Shown here piece by piece: positions 27,497 through 35,289 of a stretch of DNA of 64,000 bases (position 1 is its first letter; each line of letters begins with the position of its first letter). Origin of the DNA: JACPYM01 sp031423495. GTDB taxonomy: Bacteria > Acidobacteriota > Blastocatellia > RBC074. The DNA lies in the NCBI GenBank assembly GCA_031423495.1, contig JANPFP010000219.1, positions 68,995 through 132,994 on the forward strand, in the 5' to 3' direction. The notes beneath the pieces were generated by a model. The model was given only the letters and a program-made list of their open reading frames with translations. It was not told the DNA's origin and made no database searches. The translations under genes and the position numbers were made by a program.

Positions 27497-28597
27497 TTAA
27501 GCTTTCGGCTCTTGTTGCGTAGCGCAATGAATGCTGCCGCCGCCACCGGCAATTCCGTCAATATTGATTTGCACTACTTCGCGCTCAGGAAAGGCTTTTT
27601 GTAAGGTTTTTTTGACGGCCAAGTCGGCTTGCGCGTCGCCGAATTCCTGCGCAATGACGGCACCGTTGCACACATAAAACCCGATGTACCCACTAGCGAA
27701 TTCTTCTGTCTCCCAAGTTTTTCTCACGGTTTTCGGCGCGGTCAACGTGATGACCTCGAACGGTTTGCCGTGCGCATCTTTGGCCGACTTGAGCAGCTCA
27801 AGGTGTTTTTTGGTAACGGCGTGGTCATAAGATTTCGGGTCAGAATCATATCCCGCGACCACGACGCCGGGGCGGGCAAAGCGCGCATAAAAGTCGGTGT
27901 GTCCATCGGTGATGTCTTTGCCTTTTATGCCAGGCAGCCAGATGATTTTTTCTAGTCCGAGCAACTTCTTGAGTTCTACTTCAGCCTGAGCCTTCGTGAA
28001 ATCAGGGTTGCGATTGGCGTTCAACACACAGCTTTCAGCGATGATGGCGGTGCCGTGTCCGTCAACTTCGATGCCGCCGCCTTCCAGAATTAGTTCAGTA
28101 TGCATCACTTCAACGCGTGCGTGTTCGGCCACGAAGGCGGCGACTTCGGCGTCTTGCGCATGCGCTTGTTTTTCGCCCCAGCCGTTGAAGTTGAAATCTA
28201 TCGCGGCCTTTTGCCCTTGCTCGTTCAGCACAAAAACCGGCCCCGTGTCGCGCATCCACAGATCGTCTAGCGGCGCGACGATGAGTTCCACTTTGGGGCC
28301 GACCAGTTTTTCTGCGAGGCGACGGTCACTTTCTCTGACCAGCATCGAGACTGGTTCATACTTCGAAATGGTGCGGGCAATCGTTGCCAGATTGCGTTGC
28401 ACTTCAGGCAGTAACTTGGCTCCCCATATTTTTTGACTGGGGCCGAAAGCCATCCAGGTGCGCTGATGCGGATCAGCTTCATCCGGCATAAACCAAACGC
28501 CTTTTGCTTCAACCGAAGCAGCGGCGGTCAAGGGTCTCGTCAACAAGCCGCCTGACAGCAGCGTGGCTGTCTGCATAAAATTTCGTCGCGTAATCAT
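27497..28597 (-). CDS. agmatine deiminase family protein with Tat-type signal
   Basis: 366 residues from the ATG at 28597 (GGAGAG upstream). The N-terminus MITRRNFMQTATLLSGG is a twin-arginine signal peptide, so the enzyme should act in the periplasm. The rest is the peptidyl-arginine/agmatine deiminase fold: FMPDEADPHQRTWMAFG at the start, LWMRDTGPVFV, ELILEGGGIEVDGHGT, ITDGHTDFYARF, and the catalytic cysteine in GGGGSIHCATQQ near the C-terminus. It would hydrolyse agmatine to N-carbamoylputrescine and ammonia or act on a related guanidine. A paralogue lies directly upstream on the same strand. Confidence 0.9.
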   Translation of the reverse strand: MITRRNFMQTATLLSGGLLTRPLTAAASVEAKGVWFMPDEADPHQRTWMAFGPSQKIWGAKLLPEVQRNLATIARTISKYEPVSMLVRESDRRLAEKLVGPKVELIVAPLDDLWMRDTGPVFVLNEQGQKAAIDFNFNGWGEKQAHAQDAEVAAFVAEHARVEVMHTELILEGGGIEVDGHGTAIIAESCVLNANRNPDFTKAQAEVELKKLLGLEKIIWLPGIKGKDITDGHTDFYARFARPGVVVAGYDSDPKSYDHAVTKKHLELLKSAKDAHGKPFEVITLTAPKTVRKTWETEEFASGYIGFYVCNGAVIAQEFGDAQADLAVKKTLQKAFPEREVVQINIDGIAGGGGSIHCATQQEPKA

Positions 28598-28721
28598 TTT
28601 TCTCTCCAGATCATTACCAGCGTTAAGAGCGGCTTTCATCGCCATCCTATCAGTGCAAACCACCAAAGGGACAGGCCAGAAAACCGCTTTTGCTCAACAA
28701 TTATTAAATTCAATTCTGAAA

Positions 28722-29861
28722 CTACTTCAGATTCGCGGGCTGTTGTTGGGTCACGCAATGAACCATACCGCCGTTTTGGTAAAGGTTGCGTACGTCAATG
28801 CCGACCACCGTGCGGTTCGCATAAAGCTGCCGCAAAATGTTCAGCGCCATGGCATCGTTGGCGTCGTTGTAAGTGGGAACCAACACCACCGTGTTACCTA
28901 CGTAATAGTTCACATACGACCCCTTGAAGCCGAGGTTTTTCCCGGCGGTCGTGACTACGTTTTTAGCCGTGAGCGGCAAGGGCACGAAACGATAAGGTGT
29001 GCTATTGATGTCGCTGGCTTGGTAAAGCGTATGGATGTCTGCGCCTGACAGTCCCCAATATGACAAGTCGGCGCGGCTCATAGTTACCAGCGTATGGTTC
29101 AAGCCGAAACGCGCGAAGCCATCAATGTGCATGTCGGTGATGTCATCCTGCCCGCCGTAAGCCCCGTCGAGCCAGATGAATTTGGTGACGCCCAGATGCG
29201 TGGTCAGAACGCGCTCAAACTCGGCTTGCGTGAGCTCGGAGTTACGCTCGTTTTCGAGCGTCGAACTGCGCGTCGCCATCAGCACGCCGTTGCCATCTAC
29301 TTCGATGGCTCCGCCTTCCAACACGACTGAATTCAAATCAACGCGGGGCAATCCGAGGCTATTCGCCACTCCGGTTGGCACAGTGTTGTCGGCGCGATAA
29401 GGCGTATCGTAACCCCAACCGTTGAAGCCCCAATCCGTGATCTTCAAATTATCGTCGTTGTCATAAACAAAGAGTGGGCCGTTGTCGCGCACCCAAACGT
29501 CGTTGGTCTTGCGCAAGAGAAAGTCTACGTTCAAGGTTGGAACTCCCGCCGCCAGCAACAGATAAGTGATGCGGGTTCGCTCGGTGCTGTTATAGGCGAT
29601 GATGTGAACCTTTTCGCCTTGCTGCAATGCTCTTGTCATGGCGACCCAAGTCGCATCCAGCGAATTTCGGTAAGCCGTGCCGTAGGTGTAATGGTGCGGC
29701 CATTGCAGCCAAGTGCCTTCGTGCGGATCAGCTTCATCGGGCATGTAGCTTTGGATGTTCTGCGCGCGCGCGACGGTCGCCAGTGCGGCGAGCATAATCA
29801 ACAGGCAGGCGATGCCATTCAAAAAAGTCGTGTTGTGAGTGCCAAAGAAGTTAGTGCGCAT
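28722..29861 (-). CDS. second agmatine deiminase family protein, Sec-exported
   Basis: 379 residues, with TCAGGAGAC before the ATG. The signal peptide (GIACLLIMLAALATVARA) is of Sec type, in contrast to the Tat-type signal of its neighbour. Family motifs: YMPDEADPHEGTWLQWPHH, VWVRDNGPLFV, VVLEGGAIEVDGNGV, DDITDMHIDGFARF and the catalytic NGGMVHCVTQQ. The catalytic Cys, His and acidic residues are present, so it should be active on agmatine or a related guanidino compound. The two copies are clearly divergent duplicates rather than a recent tandem copy. Confidence 0.9.
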   Translation of the reverse strand: MRTNFFGTHNTTFLNGIACLLIMLAALATVARAQNIQSYMPDEADPHEGTWLQWPHHYTYGTAYRNSLDATWVAMTRALQQGEKVHIIAYNSTERTRITYLLLAAGVPTLNVDFLLRKTNDVWVRDNGPLFVYDNDDNLKITDWGFNGWGYDTPYRADNTVPTGVANSLGLPRVDLNSVVLEGGAIEVDGNGVLMATRSSTLENERNSELTQAEFERVLTTHLGVTKFIWLDGAYGGQDDITDMHIDGFARFGLNHTLVTMSRADLSYWGLSGADIHTLYQASDINSTPYRFVPLPLTAKNVVTTAGKNLGFKGSYVNYYVGNTVVLVPTYNDANDAMALNILRQLYANRTVVGIDVRNLYQNGGMVHCVTQQQPANLK

Positions 29862-30263
29862 ATCTTTCGTGTCTCCTGAAAATTAGTATTTGTTAGCAGC
29901 ACAACCAATCGGTGTGCTTAGTTCGTGGGCAAGATAGGCGAAGTCCGCGAAACGGTCGCCCTGACTTACGCGCTGAGACACATTGGCTGAATAAACTTTT
30001 AGCGGCAGGGCGTAAGAGGCTTGTTTACACAGGGTTACGTTTTTGGTTCGGATGGCAGATGCGGTTGGGAAGCGGTCCAGACTTATCCGCTTGGACGCAT
30101 TAGGTATTATCGGCAATAGGAATTAGCCACGGGGGAAGAGGGGATAATGGGGAAAACCAAATCACTAAATAGCAGTCTGTCTACCAAATTTCGTTCTTCC
30201 CCCGTGTTCCCATCTTCCCCCGTGGCTGCCTCATTGCTTAAAACCGATAATGTCTATTTTCGG
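29862..30263. other. 402-base gene-free region with an inverted repeat
   Basis: No gene or RNA was recognised between the second deiminase and the AraC gene. A frame over 29883-30116 (-) has neither a ribosome-binding site nor family resemblance. The segment 30125-30227 contains an inverted repeat of about 34 bp (AGCCACGGGGGAAGA at 30125-30139 and its complement at 30213-30227, with partial pairing further in), another member of the palindromic repeat set. Confidence 0.6.
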
Positions 30264-31550
30264 TTAAGCCGCTTTGACTGAGATGGATTTTTTGAATTGG
30301 GTCGGCGTCATCTCGCAGCGTTTCTTGAAGACGCTGTTGAAAGCGGACTTGGAATTGAACCCGGCATCATAAGCAATCGCCAACAAGGTCAGGTTGTCAT
30401 TGGCAGGATCGGCAATCATTTTTTTTGCCGCCTCGACGCGATAGGCGTTCACAAAATCGTAGAAATTTTGCTGGAGCTTGTCATTGATAATTTGAGAAAG
30501 GTTGTTAGTCGAAAGACCCAGCGCTTCGGCCACTGCTGGCAGTGTGAGGTCGCCCTGCAAATACAATTTCTGCGTTTCCATCAATTCGAGCAGTTGGGCG
30601 AGGCTTTGTTCGGCCTGCTCATCGGTCAACGTAGACTTATAGTATTTCCCCCGGCCCTCATCATTACTGCTTTCGTCCGTAATGCTTTCATCAGCAACTG
30701 AGCTAGCGGGGTAATCGTGGTTGAGTGCAGTGTGATTAGCGACAGCCGGGTTGTGGTCAGCAGAAAAAATTGCTGGCTGCCTTAAACCCATATAGCCGAC
30801 GGCATAAATCAGGGCTGCACACAAAAACAGGATGAGGTTGACGGCATTCCCAAAAGCCAGTTGCTGCGCGGCGACAAAAAAATATAGTAGCAAGTCAATC
30901 GTCACGATCACGCCAGTCGCCAGTGTCAGGTTTCTCAGCCAGCTTAAATTGATTCGGTCAATGGCCGAAAAAGAATCTTTGATGCTGCTGGCGTGCCGCT
31001 TCAGCAACAGTAAGGTCAACCCAAGATAAACGAGTTCATGAAAGCCGCTCGCCAATTCGATGCGCCCGCGAAACTCAGCGTCAATCAAAGCGTTCAGCCC
31101 CGATCCCCTCGATCCCCTCGATTCCCCCGATTCCGATGATGATGATGGCAGCAGTCCCTCTGAACTCAACTTGAATTCCGCGCTTTGCGTGAAAAGAGTT
31201 GGGAGGTAAAAAAATATGACTAGCAGGAACGGTAGAAAATGGAAGAGCCATTTTTTATTCGTGATTATTTGAGGCGAGCAGAGAAAATAGGCATACAAAT
31301 ATAACAATGGCCCGTAGAGAAAAAACAGCGCATCGTTGAACCCAATGAGGTGCGGGTAAGCAAATACCAGCGGGGACGAATAAAGCGTCTCTAGCCCTAT
31401 GTCTATTGAGTAAGCGAGGATGAGCAACGCCAGCCACCGATTCGCATTCCGATGGCCTTTTTTGTTTGCCAGCAAAAACAGCGACAACAGCATGCCCTGG
31501 GTCATCGCCGCTAAAAAGACTACGTTCCAAATCGTCAGGGAGGAAGTCAT
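30264..31550 (-). CDS. membrane-bound AraC-family transcriptional regulator
   Basis: 428 residues. The N-terminal ~250 residues contain seven or so hydrophobic segments (VVFLAAMTQGMLLSLFLLA, WLFHFLPFLLVIFFYLPTLF, NLILFLCAALIYAVGYMGL). The C-terminal ~110 residues are an AraC/XylS double HTH: LPAVAEALGLSTNNLSQII and LTLLAIAYDAGFNSKSAFNS followed by FKKRCEMTPTQFKKS. It should sense a signal in the membrane and bind DNA directly. Its ATG overlaps the nagA stop codon by four bases (ATGA), so it is translated with nagA and may regulate amino-sugar use. Confidence 0.9.
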   Translation of the reverse strand: MTSSLTIWNVVFLAAMTQGMLLSLFLLANKKGHRNANRWLALLILAYSIDIGLETLYSSPLVFAYPHLIGFNDALFFLYGPLLYLYAYFLCSPQIITNKKWLFHFLPFLLVIFFYLPTLFTQSAEFKLSSEGLLPSSSSESGESRGSRGSGLNALIDAEFRGRIELASGFHELVYLGLTLLLLKRHASSIKDSFSAIDRINLSWLRNLTLATGVIVTIDLLLYFFVAAQQLAFGNAVNLILFLCAALIYAVGYMGLRQPAIFSADHNPAVANHTALNHDYPASSVADESITDESSNDEGRGKYYKSTLTDEQAEQSLAQLLELMETQKLYLQGDLTLPAVAEALGLSTNNLSQIINDKLQQNFYDFVNAYRVEAAKKMIADPANDNLTLLAIAYDAGFNSKSAFNSVFKKRCEMTPTQFKKSISVKAA

Positions 31551-32731
31551 TTTGATGAGCCGGAGTAAGCAATCTGTCCGGCGATCAGCGTATGTGCCAC
31601 AGTGAAATTTGGGCGAAAGATGGCGAGGTCAGCGTCTTTGCCGACGGCGAGCGAACCTTTGCGATGCGCTACGTTGCAAGCCTCAGCCGGAGCGAGCGCC
31701 GCCGTATGCGCAAGATCAATCCAGTCCATTCCGGCAAAAGCGTGTGCATTCGATAGCGCCTGATTCATTGTCAGCACCGAACCCGCAATCGTTTGTCCGT
31801 CAGCCAGCGTGCATAAGTTGCCGCGTACCGTCACCTGAAAATCGCTCAATGAATATAAGCCGTCGCCCATGCCTTGCGCGGCGGTCGCGTCGGTTACGAG
31901 CGTAACGCCGTAACGACCTTTGCTGCGCCAGGCGTGCCGCACGACTTGCGGATGTAAATGTACGCCATCGCAAATCAGTTCAGCGCAAATCGCGGGTTCG
32001 TTGAGTGCCGCGGCGGCGAGTCCGGGCTTGCGATGATGTACGCCCGACATCGCGTTGAATAGATGCGTAGCCCGCGTGGCTCCGGCCTCAATCGCCGCTA
32101 GCGCCGTGTCGTAATCGCTTTCGGAATGTCCCAACGAAGCAATCACGTTGCGGGCTTTGAGCCAGCGGATGAGTTCGATTCCGCCGGGCAATTCCGGCGC
32201 AAGCGTCATGATTTTGATACGGTCTTCAGCAGCGGAGAGCAACTCGGCGCACTCATCAAAATTCGGGTCGCGTATGCCTTCAACGGGCTGCGCGCCCTTA
32301 TATTTTAAATTGATGTAAGGCCCTTCGACGTGCAATCCCAGCAAGTGCGCGGCGGGCGTATTTTTCAACGTCAGTTCCGCCGCTTTCACATCGTCAATTG
32401 CGCGCAGCAATTCTGTGTGTCGCGCCGCAATCGTCGTCGCCAGAAAACCCGTTGTACCGAATTGCAAAAGATTGTGCGCGATGCGTGCGATGCCCGCTGC
32501 GCCGTTCGCCATTACGTCATCGCCGCCGCTGCCGTGAAAGTGCGTATCAATCAAGCCCGGCATCACGATGCAATCCGTCGCGTCAACGATCTGAGAGTTC
32601 TCGTCAGGCGCGGCTTCGTTAGCGGAACCGGCAAAGCTGATGCGCCCGTCTTCGCATAAAACGATTCCGTTGAAGATGGCGGCTTCCGGCGTAACGACCG
32701 TACCGCCCGTGATGGCAAGGCGTGATGTCAT
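31547..32731 (-). CDS. nagA: N-acetylglucosamine-6-phosphate deacetylase
   Basis: 394 residues. It converts GlcNAc-6-P to GlcN-6-P and acetate in the cytosol. Amidohydrolase motifs: MPGLIDTHFHGSGGDD with metal His residues, LLGLHVEGPYIN, SLGHSESDYD, RATHLFNAMSGVHHRKPG and VTDATAAQGMG with the catalytic Asp. No nagB or transporter is adjacent; the co-translated gene is a membrane AraC regulator. The start codon is abutted by a (GTGAAAA)n array, leaving no visible Shine-Dalgarno sequence. Confidence 0.95.
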   Translation of the reverse strand: MTSRLAITGGTVVTPEAAIFNGIVLCEDGRISFAGSANEAAPDENSQIVDATDCIVMPGLIDTHFHGSGGDDVMANGAAGIARIAHNLLQFGTTGFLATTIAARHTELLRAIDDVKAAELTLKNTPAAHLLGLHVEGPYINLKYKGAQPVEGIRDPNFDECAELLSAAEDRIKIMTLAPELPGGIELIRWLKARNVIASLGHSESDYDTALAAIEAGATRATHLFNAMSGVHHRKPGLAAAALNEPAICAELICDGVHLHPQVVRHAWRSKGRYGVTLVTDATAAQGMGDGLYSLSDFQVTVRGNLCTLADGQTIAGSVLTMNQALSNAHAFAGMDWIDLAHTAALAPAEACNVAHRKGSLAVGKDADLAIFRPNFTVAHTLIAGQIAYSGSSK

Positions 32732-32737
32732 AAGAAA

Positions 32738-32844
32738 GTGAAAAGTGAAAAGTGAAAAGTGAAAAGTGAAAAGTAGTTCTCTCTAGTGTCACCTCGTTAA
32801 ACTAAAGAGAATCACTTTTCACTTTTCACTTTTCACTTTTCACT
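32738..32844. repeat. convergent heptamer array (GTGAAAA)5 ... (CACTTTT)4
   Basis: Five GTGAAAA units at 32738-32772, a unique loop of about 40 bases, and 4.6 inverted CACTTTT units at 32813-32844. The array occupies nearly the whole gap between nagA (start at 32731) and the response regulator (stop at 32848). Confidence 0.9.
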
Positions 32845-32847
32845 CAA

Positions 32848-33219
32848 TTAGCAGTGTTGCTCAACCGTGGTGAGCAGGTGGTTGAAATCAATCGGTTTGC
32901 GAATGAATCCGGCGGCGGCGAGCGGTATGACGTGGTCAGAGACTTCATCCGTAGCCGAAATAAGTACGACGGGAATTTGTCCGATGGCGGGGTCGAGTTG
33001 TTGCGCCTGCCTGAATTCCCAAGCGTCCATCACCGGCATCATCAAATCGAGAATGATGAGCGCGGGTTTGGTTTCGGTTTGCAGGTGCGCGATGGCGTCT
33101 TTGCCGTTCGAAGCGCCGACCGCCTGATAGCCTTTGCTGTTCAGATAAAACACCACCAGATCACGTATGTCGTAATCGTCATCAATCACCAGCACATTTT
33201 TATTGGATTCGTTTGCCAT
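32848..33219 (-). CDS. single-domain response regulator (CheY-like receiver)
   Basis: 123 residues from the ATG at 33219, with AGGTGAGGG upstream. It is a lone receiver domain: acidic pocket IDDDYD, phospho-acceptor Asp in LIILDLMMPVMD, the Thr/Ser position in VVLISATDE, and Lys in FIRKPID. It has no output domain, so it acts by protein contact or as a phosphorelay intermediate. The partner kinase is not in the window. Confidence 0.92.
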   Translation of the reverse strand: MANESNKNVLVIDDDYDIRDLVVFYLNSKGYQAVGASNGKDAIAHLQTETKPALIILDLMMPVMDAWEFRQAQQLDPAIGQIPVVLISATDEVSDHVIPLAAAGFIRKPIDFNHLLTTVEQHC

Positions 33220-33381
33220 CGCCCTCACCTGAACTCCTTGCGGAAATTTACGAAGCCGCATCTTACACCAGCCGTCAACGCTGTGTGCAATCGCGCCGTT
33301 TCGTGTTGTATGCTCGCGCTTACCTCAGGCGAATCAATCTCAAGTGCAAATTCATCAAAAGATTTATACAAGGATTTATCT

Positions 33382-34221
33382 ATGAACAAACGCGAAATCA
33401 AAGTGGCGCATAGTCCTGATTCGGACGATGCCTTTATGTTTTATGGCCTGGCGACCGACAAGCTCGACACAGGCGATTTGCAATTCACCCACGTACTCAA
33501 AGACATTCAATCGCTCAACCAGATTGCGATGACGACGCAGGAATTCGACGTGACGGCGGTGTCGTTTCACGCTTATGCCTATTTGGCTGATAACTACGCG
33601 CTGTTGCCGCACGGCGCGAGCATCGGTGATGGATACGGCCCGATCGTTGTCGCGCGCGAACCCTTTCCCGCGAGCGAACTCAAAAACAAACGCATCGCCA
33701 TCCCCGGCGAACTCACGAGCGCCTTTCTCGCGTTGAAGCTGCACACGCCTGAGTTTGAATACGGCGTCGAAGATTTTCAGTCCATCATTGAACTCGTCGT
33801 CGCGGGCAAATATGACGCGGGCTTGCTGATTCACGAAGGCCAGCTCACTTACCACGAAGACGGCCTCGACAAAATCGTAGACCTCGGCGCGTGGTGGCTG
33901 AAAGAAACCGGCTTGCCCTTGCCGATGGGCGGCAACGCGATCAAGCGCGACCTCGGCCCCGAATTGCAACAGCGCGTCTCGCATTGGCTGCATCGTTCGA
34001 TTCAGTTTTCGCTCGACAACCGCGAAGACGCGCTTAACTACGCGATGCAATTCGCGCGCGATATGCCTACTGAAACGGCGGATAAATTCGTGGCGATGTG
34101 GGTCAATAGCAGTACGCTGGGCTATACCGAACGCGACAAACAGGGCGTGCAATTGTTGCTGGATGAAGGCTTCAGAAAAGGCGTGATTCCGAATAAGGTG
34201 GCGGTTGAGTTTGTTGCGTGA
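33382..34221 (+). CDS. mqnD: MqnD-like 1,4-dihydroxy-6-naphthoate synthase
   Basis: 279 residues from the ATG at 33382 (AAGGAT upstream); the frame is open much further 5' but that part lies antisense to the response regulator. The opening KVAHSPDSDDAFMFYGLAT is the MqnD signature (SPDxDDxFMF), and the fold is the periplasmic-binding-protein type shared by MqnA and MqnD. The family converts cyclic dehypoxanthine futalosine to 1,4-dihydroxy-6-naphthoate in the futalosine route to menaquinone. No other mqn gene lies nearby. A related substrate-binding protein is the main alternative, but there is no signal peptide. Confidence 0.8.
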   Translation: MNKREIKVAHSPDSDDAFMFYGLATDKLDTGDLQFTHVLKDIQSLNQIAMTTQEFDVTAVSFHAYAYLADNYALLPHGASIGDGYGPIVVAREPFPASELKNKRIAIPGELTSAFLALKLHTPEFEYGVEDFQSIIELVVAGKYDAGLLIHEGQLTYHEDGLDKIVDLGAWWLKETGLPLPMGGNAIKRDLGPELQQRVSHWLHRSIQFSLDNREDALNYAMQFARDMPTETADKFVAMWVNSSTLGYTERDKQGVQLLLDEGFRKGVIPNKVAVEFVA

Positions 34222-34245
34222 GCCTTGCGTTCAAACCCTATGAGA

Positions 34246-34296
34246 CAAACAGGCGCGGCGCAGACAATCTTTGGTTGTTTGCGCCGCGCCTGTTTG
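34246..34296. terminator. strong bidirectional hairpin between convergent genes
   Basis: CAAACAGGCGCGGCGCA (34246-34262) pairs perfectly with its complement at 34280-34296; inner bases extend the stem. It separates the mqnD-like gene from the Rpn gene, which end toward each other. Confidence 0.75.
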
Positions 34297-34333
34297 CGCG
34301 ACTGAACGAGTGTTTGCACTTGCCGCACGATGC

Positions 34334-35240
34334 CTAACGCGCGGGTGCATGCTGTTTGAGCCAGCGGTTCAAATCGTCTTTGCTTTGAATTTGCAGCTTG
34401 AAAAGCGCTTCACACAGGGCTTCTGATTGTTCGGCTACCAGCCGTTCAAGTTTCTGCTGCACGCTGCGCGAGGGTTCGCCAAACTTCAACTCCAACAGCC
34501 GCAACGCTAGTTTGCGCGCCTCTTGCTCAACCCCTTGTTGCAAGCCTTGTTGCACACCGATTCGCTTACCTTTTTTGATGATGTCTTGATAGACCACCGA
34601 TTCTTCCAACATATCGCTCTCCTTCAGTGTTTGGTAAATCAGGTTCGCATCATAGCGCAAGCCCGCCAGCACGCGCGCGCGACCAGTTGAGTGTTTCGCG
34701 CCGTTGCTCGCGCGACGCGATGCGTTCGATGCGTGAGGCGACTTCCTTGAGCAAGACCTCGCCCGATTCCGCGCGGCACAGCGTCGCCAGCGGCAACAGC
34801 CCTTCATAATCAAGCAAGGCCGCCGGGTCTTGTTCCCAGATCAGCACAACATCGTAAATGTGCAGCGTGCGTTCGTTTTCGTAACGGTCAGGCACCGGCT
34901 CGCGCGTAGGCTTGAGTACGACCAGCACCTGACGCACGCGTTGTTTGGGGTCTTGCCGTTTGAAGCTGACGAAATAATCGAGCATGCGCAACGGCACCGG
35001 CACGTCGCTTTTCATGCTGCCCTGAAACTCGGCGTGCAGGGTTTCACGTTCGGCGCGCGAGAAGATCACCGAATCAGCGCGAATCGGTTCGCGGCTCATT
35101 TCGGTCTTGACGACTTTGACTTGGCTGCGCACGCCGAAAAGCCAGCGCGCGAATTGGTCGGGATATTCTTCGGCCAACCGCTTGCAGAGATTGTCGCTCT
35201 GAATCGGCTCAACCGGCGGTTCAGACAACTTGGTTTTCAT
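34334..35240 (-). pseudogene. Rpn family nuclease/putative transposase, frameshifted
   Basis: Two frames together form one Rpn (PD-(D/E)XK, transposase_31-like) protein. The 5' frame (35240 to 34650) begins MKTKLSEPPVEPIQSD and carries the nuclease core, with HAEFQGSM (catalytic E and Q) followed by VPLRMLDYFVSF. The 3' frame (to 34334) carries the typical tail: YQDIIKKGKRIGVQQGLQQG, then LLELKFGEPSRSVQQKL. The frames meet at a (CG)5 run at 34672-34681; loss of one CG unit or gain of one base explains the break. Rpn proteins are DNA endonucleases that promote recombination. The gene is therefore inactive or phase-variable. Confidence 0.8.
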
Positions 35241-35289
35241 GTCGCGCAGCCTATGGCAATCGCCCTTTTTCCAGCAATCATTTTGGCGC

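Noticed and set aside
29883..30116. 77-codon minus-strand frame
   Set aside because: No ribosome-binding site, no recognisable domain and an amino-acid make-up like random sequence.
32854..33381. Long 5' extension of the mqnD-like frame
   Set aside because: It runs antisense to a clear response-regulator gene; the ATG at 33382 has the ribosome-binding site and the family's N-terminus.
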